Assembly (NCBI GenBank): GCA_021186555.1
Contig: JAJKFL010000004.1
Location: forward strand, 11,290,001-11,354,000
Length of the DNA stretch: 64,000 nucleotides
Direction: 5' to 3'
DNA from: Reticulitermes speratus
Lineage: Eukaryota > Arthropoda > Insecta > Blattodea > Rhinotermitidae
Position 1 is the first letter of the stretch; each line of letters opens with the position of its first letter. The translations under genes were made by a program, and so were the position numbers. Of this stretch, positions 31,998 through 43,900 are shown piece after piece. The notes beneath the pieces are model-generated. The model was not told the origin of the DNA, did not search any database, and worked only from the letters and a program-made list of their open reading frames with translations.

Positions 31998-34900
31998 CTG
32001 TCAAATTAAGACAAAAACAACCATTGTAATGTGGCTGCATGTGAAAGACTGATTTACAGCTCCTGCTGTGGTCTAGTTTATTGTATTAACGTGACTCTGA
32101 GCTACATACAGTGGCAGTAGTCATGTGGGACAACACTGGAAGTAATGCTCAGACTTTGAAGTGCAGCTCTTGATGCAAACAAATGAAGAGAGAATTTCAC
32201 GTTATATTCACCGTGCATTTTTGTACAATTGATTAACTCACACCAACAAATGCACCAGAACAAGTTTTGTCATTGATTTCTTGGGGATTTATTGGGGTAA
32301 ACTTTTAATAAAGAAATAAATGTTTTGTTTTGTTTTGGTGCATTTGTTGGTGTGAGTTAATCAAATGAAGAGAGGTAATTAAAATCGTAATAAGAACTGG
32401 TAATTTTTTTATTAAAATATGACTACAAAAACACTATGGAAAATATTACACAATATAAGTATGTACGATCAAAAATAAATGGTAGAGTTCAAATTCGTGA
32501 ATAGAATTAGGTGAGGAATAACTTAAGAAAATACTTGTTCTTAGTTGGAACCTGGAAAGAATCTCCAATGACTTACAAATTGAAGAATATGCTATGACAA
32601 CCTGTAGCAACGAAAGAGATTGGTATTGGTACAGGATATTGTAACAGTGTGTTGAATTTCTCCACATATATTAATTTCTGATTTTAACCACAGTATTTTA
32701 ACAGTTTTTATTCTCGTTTTATAGATTTTTATTCATTCCTCAATATGCTTTGAAAATAAGAATTGTGAACCTGAAGGTGACCTAAATCGGTCGAAAACGT
32801 TATTTTGTAAATAAGTGAAGGTAGTTGTGTTTAGACGGATTTTATCTTGATTCTGTATAAATAACACAAGGGAATTACATTCTTAAAATTTTTGTTGGAA
32901 TTGTTCAGCAAAATGCCATCTTTCAAAAATAAGAAATATGAATATATTTTTGGTGCTTCTAAGAAATGTTTCAAAACTCATATAGATTTGTATGTTATAA
33001 ATGTTTGAAATTCAGTATAAAAATTTTAAGTGGCAAGAAAGCCGAGTTTCAAGTAAAGGTAGAAGCTTGCGTCTTGTATGGAAGTGTATGAGTCTCACAA
33101 TTCAGGCTGCATGGAGGTGTATGAGTCTCACAATTCACGCTGTATGGAGGTGTATGAGTCTCACAATTCAGGCTGTATGGAGGTGTATGAGTCTCACAAT
33201 TCAGGCTGTATGGAGGTGTATGAGTCTCACAGTTCAGGCTGTATGTAGGTGTATGAGTCTCACAATTCAGGCTGTATGGAGGTGTATGAGTCTCACAATT
33301 CACGCTGTATGGAGGTGTATGAGTCTCACAATTCAGGCTGTATGGAGGTGTATGAGTCTCACAATTCACGCTGTATGGAGGTGTATGAGTCTCACAGTTC
33401 AGGCTGTATGTAGGTGTATGAGTCTCACAGTTCAGGCTGTATGTAGGTGTATGAGTCTCACAATTCAGGCTGTATGGAGGTGTATGAGTCTCACAATTCA
33501 GGCTGTATGGAGGTGTATGAATCTACCACAACAGAGACTGTGTGCCAGTGTATCAGTGTTCCATTTCAGAGACTGTATAAAACCGCGTGTGTTACCAGGG
33601 TTTTACAAAGTGGAGGAAGCCGGGAGATTTGCCTACAAATATGTTTCAGCTCTTGGGTAATTCAATTCAATTCAATTCAATTCTAATTTATTAATGTGCC
33701 GAATCAACAGCCAGGTGGCCAATTACACAAACAGCACAACATACAAACATAAATAACAACGGACAATAAACACACAAAATAATAATAATAATAATTTACT
33801 CGTGTGGATTATTATGTTTTTATGTCTCTTCTTTACTCAAACATAAAATTAATTGGAATAAATTTTATGGGTTATTACTGGTATATTTCCTCTTTGTTAA
33901 TTTTTTCAATCTTAATTCCTTCTGGAACGCCAAGGGAGTTGGGGGTGTCGATTTTGTCCATCCCCCTTCCTTTTCGTACCCATGTATGAAATACTCGTTT
34001 GGTAATCAAAATATTCGGTATTTATAAATCAGTAATCTAAAGCCACTAACAATTTAGAATCATTCTATGTATCTGGTCTTCTTCTTCTATAACCTCATCC
34101 TTTGTAGGTTTTGGCCTTGTCAAATATGTCCTTTCATTTCTTCCTATCCTGGATGCAGTTTATCCAGTTTTTGACTTTTTGAGTCCTCAAATCTGCCATA
34201 ACATAATTTGTTTCCTTTTGTCCTTTTAACTCGCTTTGGTCTGCATCCAAATATCTGTCCGGCATTCCTTCGTTGAGATTTTTTAGCAATTATTTTTATA
34301 GGGCGAGGGGCTTGGCCTTGCGCCTAACCTCCGTAACTTGGACGGCCTGGTTTTTCTGTTGGGGTTTACTCCCTTAGCTGGCTTGTCCCAAATATCAGCG
34401 TCGGGAACTCGCTTTTCGCCCTTCCATGTCTTAGCCGTCAAAGACGTTACCAGGGCCATGACGTGGACATGCATGGATTGGACTTGGCAGGAATAAATGG
34501 CATTTCTCAGGTTTTGACGGTACACCTCTGCCAGCATCGATGTACCCCTGAGGCCACACACTGCCCCTTTGACCCCCCTATGTATCTGGTACATACAGAA
34601 AAAAATTTACTGTTTCTTCTTTGGTTCGTTTAATGGCAGAAGGTGCATTACAGGAATATAAACATAATAGCAGAGCCGTTGTATTGCGTGTAATTATCTT
34701 CTTGTTTTCTGCTTCAGGTATAAAATTCTGCATCGTGTAATCATAAGCGTAACTTGGCTATAATTTTAATTTTAATTTACGAAGTTAGAAATTTAAGTTA
34801 GAACGACCGGAAAGATTGGTTTGAACAAGTCTTTAATATACAAATACCCCTTTTCCCCATTCTCGCCCATTTTTTTATTTTCACCTCTTAGTAGCCAAAA

Positions 34901-37900
34901 GAAAATTATTTTTAGTTAGAAAAAATATTGGGGTGGCTTTGCCCCCCTTGCGCCCCCCCCCCCCAAAGTTACGCGTATGCGTGTAATAAATCCACAATAA
35001 CCTGATATTCTTAGGGCTAACACAATCAAAAAATGATCAATTACCTTGTAGCATCTCCATCGTGGAAGATATCAGGATGATGGTGCGCGCCGTTAAAACC
35101 AAGGAAGCCAAAAATGAAACTGCTGACTCCAACAATCCAAATCCACATGCAGAATGTGTCCCAAAATTTGGAGTGACTGAAGGTGCACATTAGTAACAGA
35201 GGTATGAAAGGAATCATAATGTCTAGCCTCAGAGCTCTCTTCTTTCCAGATAGAATTTGTATCACTCTGTAACATTTGGAGATAAGGTTACACTGACACT
35301 GTTTATTTGTAATTTAACTCCACTGTTTCTTTGTACTTTAACTCCACTGTTTCTTTGTACTATAACTCCACTGTTTCTTTGTACTTTAACTCCACTGTTT
35401 CTTTGTACTATAACTCCACTGTTTCTTTGTACTTTAACTCCACTGTTTCTTTGTACTTTAACTCCACTGTTTCTTTGTACTATAACTCCACTGTTTCTTT
35501 GTACTTTAACTCCACTGTTTCTTTGTACTATAACTCCACTGTTTCTTTTTATTTAACTCCACTGTTTCTTTGTACTTTAACTCCACTGTTTCTTTGTACT
35601 ATAACTCCACTGTTTCTTTGTACTTTAACTCCACTGTTTCTTTGTACTATAACTCCACTGTTTCTTTTTACTTTAACTCCACTCTTTCTTTGTACTTTAA
35701 CTCCACTGTTTCTTTGTACTTTAACTCCACTGTTTCTTTGTACTTTAACTCCACTGTTTTTTTGTACTTTAACTCCACTGTTTCTTTATACTTTAACTCT
35801 TAACTGTGTTAGAAGTTACGTGATATTTTGTTAGGTTAGGGTCTTTAGTGCAATGAAACCTTGTCTGGTCACAACGCCATCTTTACTGAGGACACAACAA
35901 AGGAGATTTACTTCAGGAGTAATGCAGATGGCAGGGATAATGAAACTGTAGTTACAAGTTGTGAAACATAAGGTCTGAGACAGACGTGGGATCACGGGCG
36001 TGAAAACAGCTGGAGTAGCCGTAAATTGAGATCACTCACGTTTCATGAGTGAATAAAATTTTATTTATGATTAACTTTATTTTAAATTTAAAGTTTTCTT
36101 GTTTTATCTGTTGATTATTATTTAAATTTCAAGTTATTGACTTATAAGGTACATTACTATAAAATGCCAAAATGTGTACAGTCCGGTTTTTGCTGTTTCT
36201 ATCGTCTTTCCGGGTCACCATATCAAATTTTGTGTTTGTCAGGGTCACCATATCAAATTTTGTGTTTGTCAGGGTCACCATATCAAATTTTGTGTTTGTC
36301 AGGGTTACCATATCAAATTTTGTCTTTGTCAGGGTCACCATATCAAATTTTGTGTTTGTCAGGGTTACCATATCAAATTTTGTGTTTGTCAGGGTCACCA
36401 TATCAAATTTTGTGTTTGTCAGGGTTACCATATCAAATTTTGTGTTTGTCACGGTTACCATATCAAATTTTGTGTTTGTCAGGGTCACCATATCAAATTT
36501 TGTGTTTGTCAGGGTCACCATATCAAATTTTGTGTTTGTCAGGGTCACCATATCAAATTTTGTGTTTGTCAGGGTCACCATATCAAATTTTGTGTTTGTC
36601 AGGGTCACAATATCAAATTTTGTGTTTGTCACGGTCACCATATCAAATTTTGTGTTTGTCAGGGTCACCATATCAAATTTTGTGTTTGTCAGGGTCACAA
36701 TATCAAATTTTGTGTTTGTCACGGTCACCATATCAAATTTTGTGTTTGTCAGGGTCACCCTATCAAATTTTGTGTTTGTCAGGATCACCATATCAAATTT
36801 TGTGTTTGTCAGGGTCACCCTATCAAATTTTGTGTTTGTCAGGGTCACCATATCAAATTTTGTGTTTGTCAGGGTCACCATATCAAATTTTGTGTTTGTC
36901 AGGGTCACCATATCAAATTTTGTGTTTGTCAGGGTCACCATATCAAATTTTGTGTTTGTCAGGGTTACCATATCAAATTTTGTCTTTGTCAGGGTCACCA
37001 TATCAAATTTTGTGTTTGTCACGGTCACCATATCAAATTTTGTGTTTGTCACGGTCACCATATCAAATTTTGTGTTTGTCAGGGTCACCATATCAAATTT
37101 TGTGTTTGTCAGGGTCACCATATCAAATTTTGTGTTTGTCACGGTCACCATATCAAATTTTGTGTTTGTCAGGGTCACCATATCAAATTTTGTGTTTGTC
37201 AGGGTCACCATATCAAATTTTTTTAAAGGAGGATTTACGAGTAAATACCGTCAAACATAGCTAATATATTATTAATACAGTAACCACCTTATGCACTTAA
37301 TAAAATAATTCAGTAACAAGTATAAAACTGCTACATGTTTCGGCACCGGAGTGCCATCATGACGAAGTTATTCTGAACAAATTAGTGAATACAAGCCCAA
37401 AACGCTAGTCGGGGTATTATGTAGCAAATGATGAACAAATAAAAGCCATCTACATCTATAAAAGCACAAAGGAAAGATTTTATAACACCAGCGCAGCTAC
37501 ACGTTTTAACAAAATGTGTAGCGACACAATACCTCGATTGGCTACTCCTTTGTTCTGCATAACTCTCTAATGACGGCAACTCGGTGCCGAAATATGTGGG
37601 AGGTTTACCACATATTTCTATGTTATTGTATCTAATTATAGTGCAGCGGTTGGAATGTGTACGGTGATATATAACATATATTAGTTGTTTGCAACAATAT
37701 ATATTAACACCAACTCGTACACAATATACTTCAACATACTGCGTGAACATATGGTGGTTCAGATAATAATGTCTTTAACAAACAGTTTAACAACTGGGCT
37801 TGTGTGTTTTTAAGTGTTAAATGTGTTTTTCCTTCAAGATGGTGTACTAGTGTAACGAAATATGTCGGGGTTTATGTAAAGTGATTGCATATTGTGTTTT

Positions 37901-40900
37901 TAGTATTATGTACGAGTTGGTGTTAACCCTTTAAAGACGAAGCGTAAGCTGTTTCATTTAAAGACCCAGTTCGTACCGCGCAGTAAACACTTTTCATCTC
38001 GGTTACAAAAACAAATCAATTTATTTTATGTAAGGCAAAAGTCGCTGTTTGTTGTAATATAAATACAACACACATAAATACAGTGTGGGCAGAACGTAGA
38101 ATTTGTGAATGTTAAAACTGTTGATGCATCCAGTAGCCATTAGGATTTAAAAGGTTAATATACATTGTTGTAACATATGCATGTAGACGGTATGGACAAT
38201 GTTAATTAATTAGTTGTGTTTTACGGTATTTAAGTCATCCTATGCCATCACTTGGAACGTAAGGACCTTGAATCAAGGAGGAAAACTCGAAAATTTGAAG
38301 AAAGAGATGCAGAAGAACGCAGTGTCTGTGCTAGGTGTTAGTGAAGTGCGGTGGAAGGGTCAAGGTGAAATAAAAAGTGGTGATTATACAGTGTATTATT
38401 CCGGGGGTGACAGTGCTGAAAGAGGCGTAGCTATAGTAGTGCATAAAAGCGTAGTGAAAAGTGTTGTTAAGAAGAGTGTGTATAGTGACAGAATCATTGC
38501 TATTAAATTGCAGGCAGAACCGGTAAGTATTTTGATAGTGCAAGTGTACATGCCAACATCGGACTATGAAGATGACAAAGTGGAAGAGTTGTATGATATA
38601 ATTGAAGAAATTCTTGAAGAGGATGGAAAGGGTGCGACAAACACGATTATAATGGGAGATTGGAACAGTGTGGTTGGAGATAAAGCACATCACAACACTG
38701 TTGGACCATATGGACTGGGAAGGAGGAATCAGAGAGGTCAAATGCTTATTGACTTCTGTGAAAGAAATGGACTTGTTATAACAAACACATGGTTCAAAAA
38801 ACCTAAAAGAAGATTGTACACGTGGAAATCACCAGGAGATAGGAATCGATATCAGCTGGACTATGTACTAGTGAAACAGCGATTCAGGAACAGTGTGAAG
38901 GATGTGCAGACACTGCCTGGAGCAGATATTGACTCTGACCACAATTTACTGGTTGCAAAGATCTGCACCAGATTGAAGAAGATCATGAGGTTCCACAAGA
39001 AAAAACCAAGATGGGATTTGGAGAAGCTATATGCTCAACGACAGGTAGTACACGATAGACTAGAAGAACAGCTTGGTGCAATCAAATGTGAAAGTGGGAA
39101 TGTGGAAGTGCAGTGGAACAATATCAAGAAATGTGTGTTAGATACTATGAGTGGTTTGGTTGGAAAAGTCGAGAGGAGAGCAAGAAAGCCATGGATTACA
39201 CAGGAGATGATCAGTAAAATGGATGAACGAAGGAAATGGAAGAATGTCAACAATGAAGAAGGAAGGAAGAACTACAGAAGACTGAGGAATGAATTGAAAA
39301 GAGCCACGGACAACGCCAAGAAGGAATATCTGGAGAGCATATGCGACGAGATCATAGAATTTCAAAGAATAGGACGTTATGATTTAATGTACATGAAGAC
39401 AAAGGAACTAGGCTGGAAAGAAAACCATGGGATTCAAAACATTGGCATCGAAGACTCTCAAGGCAATATAATAATAAATCAGAGACGAGTATTGCAAATT
39501 TGGGAGAATTATATCACAGAGCTCTACGATCGAGCTAATCGACCAGAACATCTAGACGTCGAACCTGAAGATGAAGTAGATGAAGACGAGAAAGGCCCTT
39601 ATATTTTGCAAAGTGAAGTGGAAAAAGCTATCAAGGAGATGAGGGATAAGAAGGCTACAGGAGATGATGATATACCTGGGGATGTACTCAAATTGTTGGG
39701 AGAAGGTGGTCTAAGGCTAATGACACAGATGATCAACAGCATATATGTAACTGGAGAATGGCCCAGAGATTTTATTGAAGTTACAATGATTGCCTTAAAG
39801 AAGAAGCCCAAAGCTACAAAATGCAGCGACCATCGCACAATCAGCATCATCGCTCATGCAGCAAAGATAGTAGCGAGGATACTTAGAAGAAGGATTGAGA
39901 GGAAAATTGAAGATGCACTTGGAGAAGATCAGTTTGGATTTAGAAGAGGAAAAGGAACTAGGGATGCAATTGGGATGCTGAGAATAATATCAGAACGAAC
40001 CTTGGTCATAGATGAGGAATTGTGTGCTTGCTTCATAGACTGGCAGAAGGCATTTGACCGTGTCAACTGGACCAAATTAATGCAAATCCTAAAAGGAATT
40101 GGGATAGACTGGCGCGAAAGAAGATTGATCAGCAAATTGTACATGGAACAGAGTGTCAAAATACGACTGGACCAAGGGAGACGAGAAGTGTGAAGATTGG
40201 AAGAGGAGTTAGACAAGGTTGCTCCTTGTCACCGATTCTGTTCAACTTATACAGCGAGTACCTTACCAAGGAAGCTCTTGAAGGGTTTGGAGACTTCAAA
40301 ATAGGAGGACAAGTAATTCGCACTGTTAAATATGCAGATGACCTTGTGCTACTGGCTAGGGAAGAAAAGGTGCTACAGGGCATGATTGATAGACTAAGTG
40401 AAATTGGAAGACGCTATGGAATGGAAATGAATGTGGGAAAAACAAAAGTAATGAAAATCTCAAGGCAACCATCCCCAATGAAAATTATGATAGATCAAAA
40501 ACAATTGGAGAATGTGGAATATTTCAATTATTTGGGTAGCATGATAACAAGTGATGCAAGGTGTACACGTGAAATTAAATCCAGAATTGCCATGGCAAAA
40601 ACAGCATTCAACAAGAAGAAAAATCTTTTCACCAGCAAACTGGAATTAAATTTAAGGAAGAAACTAGTAAAGTGCTACATTTGGAGCATAGCTTTGTATG
40701 GTGCTGAAACGTGGACACTCCGGAAAGTAGATCAGAAGTATCTGGTAAGTTTTGAAATGTGGTGCTGGAGAAGAATGGAGAAGATCAGTTGGACCGATCG
40801 TGTGAGAAATGAAGAAGTATTACACAGAGTCAAGGAGGAGAGGAATATACTACATACAATAAAAAGAAGAAAGGCTAACTGGATTGGTCACATCTTGCGT

Positions 40901-43900
40901 AGAAACTGTCTTCTGAAACACGTGATTGAAGGAAAGTTAGAAGGAAGGATAGAAATGACGGGACGACGAGGGAGAAGACGTAAGCAGCTACTGGATGACC
41001 TTAAGGAAAAGAAAAGATACTGGAAATTGAAAGAGGAAGCACTAGATCGCACCCTGTGGAGAACTCGCTTTGGAAGAGGCTACGGACCTGTCGTAAGACA
41101 GACTACAGAATGAATGAATGAATGCCATCACATCACAAACAGCAAGTTACCTGTGTTGACAATAAATTTTATGTTTATTTTATAAGGGGATGCTGCACAC
41201 CAATATCATATCGCATGGCTTAAGTCATAGCAGTGTGAGTAGATACTGTATCCATGTATTAGCAAAAATTGTGAAGAGTGGTTACGTTACTGACTGACAA
41301 ATGAAGGGCACACTGAGTCCAGAAACGTCACGAGTCTTCCAGAATTAGCTGATCCTACCTCGCAAAGAAAGCAAGGAAAAAGAGAGCAGCGTAGAAGAAT
41401 GGACTGTAGAACCAGGAGCCGTAACGTAGCCGCCATGATTTGTCCCTCAGTGGCAGCCATTGAAGTATCTGTTCAAAGAAGCAAAGTTCTATGTCCAAGA
41501 GTGTGTTGGGGTACATGTGGTGACTAAGTGCGTGGGTTATACGCCATTCTCTGAAACATTAAGACATCAACATAAGGAACTTAGTAAAAAAGAACTGTTT
41601 AACATAAAGTACAGATATCATTAAGTTCAACGACTCTAAATTGAAACATGGGTGGATTTGGTAAATATTTACAAGGAATTTCACTTTATATTCACCGTGC
41701 ATCTTTTTATAATTGATTATTTATACCAACAAATGCACTAAGACAGTTTTTTCACTGTTTTCTTTATTATAAGGATGCCCCAATACGCATTTCGGCAATT
41801 ATTTTGCCATCATCAGGGGGATTTTTAAGTGAGTTTTTACACAGATCAATTCTTTGGTTACGTCATAAGAGTGAGTCAGTATTTGTTACCACATCGTATA
41901 AAATTTTGTATAATTAGTGGTATTGTTAGGCTGCTAAAAGTTATTAAATTTAAAAATTACAATAAAATCAAGTAGTATATTACGCTGAAAATAGGACCAC
42001 GCTGCCATTAATTAATAATTATACTATAGAGGGTAGTATAATATACTACTTGATTTTATTGTAATTTTTAAAAATTTAATAACTTTTAACAGCCCAACAA
42101 CACCACTAATTATACAAAATTGTATACGATGTGGTAACAAATACTGACTCACTGTTATGACGTAACCAAAGAATTGGTCTATGTAAAAACTCACTTAAAA
42201 TACCCCCTGATGATGGCAAAATAATTACTGAAATTCGTATTGGGCATCCTTATAATAAAGAAAACAGTAAAAAAACTGTCTTAGTCCATTTGTTGGTACA
42301 AATAATCATTTACAAGGAATGTTCAATAATTGAGGTTCTCTAGCATGTAACTTTCTGTTAAATCAAGTTTACTTTTCTGTTGGAGATAGCACTTGTCCTT
42401 GACAGTGCCATGTAGATTATAATCTGACCGTAGAAGCACGCTTGTGACGTCACCAATTCCACAATAATGAAGTGGAAATGGCTGTTCGTGAATAGCTATG
42501 AATGCAATAGCCCGGTTTCTACCGCAACAGAAGTATATAACTCGTTTCAAGATGGCGCAGATGCGTCAATGACCTTGGGATTTTGTTGAACAATTATGAT
42601 ATCACAGAGAGATAACTTAGGTACACCTACCGTTGTAATCATATCTGATTTAAGTGTTATGATCCAGGGAACCTTATTCACTGAATATTTTTTATACCAA
42701 TATCTGCAGTGCAGTTATTTTGCAAAGATATATTTGCAAGAGCTGCACATCAAGGCTGATAAGGTATACAGATTTATAAAGAGAGCTTTTGGAAGGCGTA
42801 TTACTCGAAATTGGAGTAACCTTTCCATTCCCATTTTAAGTAATTAAATTCCTCAATTACGGCCTGCATTATTTATATACGAAGAGTGTTAGTTCTAAGA
42901 CAATAAAGAAGGAAGTCTCTCATTTGTTGTATTTACCTGCAACTCATGAAGGAAAAATCTAAGTAATACATGCGTATGTTGTCTCTCAAATGTAGGAAAT
43001 TGTGTGCACCCATAATTGTTAGATTCATAAGAAATCCAGCAATAAATCCAATCGCATAGTTGGATATGGCCGCTGCCAGGATTGCAGTGACCATTGTAGT
43101 AACCATCACCATGTCCAACCATATCTTTGATCTCAGTGCTGGTCCTGTAGGAACGGTTGCTATGATTGGTTGAGCTCTTCGCATCAGAGTTCGGTAGAAA
43201 CCGTCCTCGTGGAATGTGTAAGGTGAGAACCGGGGACCGGTTGCCGGTTTCACGTAGTACCGTTTGAGATAACTTCGTACCGAAGCCTTGACATGATGCG
43301 ATTCGAAAGCTTCTGTTATGTCAGTACCCTGCGATGGGAAAGCAATTGTGTAATTGTTAAAATTAAACACACAACATAAATACAGTCCAACTCGGTTATA
43401 ACGTCATGAAGGGGACTGTATAATTTGTGTCGTTATAAACGAGTGTTGTTATAACCGAGGAGTATAATGTTATGGTTAACAATGAGGAATTAATTGGTAC
43501 CACAGAATATCTGACGTTATATGCGAGGTGTCTTGTAAACTGATGTCACTACACTGTTTTAGTGTTTTTTTGTCCCTACATCAATGCATCCATTTGATGC
43601 ATTGAGGACTGTGAACTCTTGACGACACCCCTGATGATGGCACAGGAAGTGCCGAAACATATGTAGGGACAGAAACACTAAAACAGTGTAGTGCATTTTT
43701 TGGAATGAAATAATTAATCCGTTATTGTATTGTTTTCCATATTCCGTGCAACACATTCACTGCACAGATTTAACCCAACAGTAACTCCACACGTACACAC
43801 ATATTTAAAAGAATCTGTCATTATGGTGTTCCTTTCTTGAATTTCCCTGAAGATGGACATATAAAGACGGAATCTCTATTTTTTATTTTTTCCCTGTGTT

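Noticed and set aside
33001..33660. 219-codon plus frame
   Set aside because: Most of it is the 33-bp array inside intron 4 of copy 1, with no domain outside the array.
34283..34594. 103-codon minus frame in intron 4
   Set aside because: No recognised domain or splice-compatible neighbour, and the position lies between well-supported exons of copy 1.
36129..37264. Four overlapping frames of 350-375 codons
   Set aside because: They are readings of the 30-bp array in different frames, lying inside an intron of copy 1.
37338..37600. Simple reading of the CTGANGA-GAAAC motifs as proven hammerhead ribozymes
   Set aside because: The extra base before stem II and the very short stem III depart from canonical hammerheads, so this is kept as a hypothesis only.
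42596..42847. Possible extra exon between exons 2 and 3 of copy 1
   Set aside because: It is on the opposite strand, has no desaturase similarity, and the gene is complete without it.
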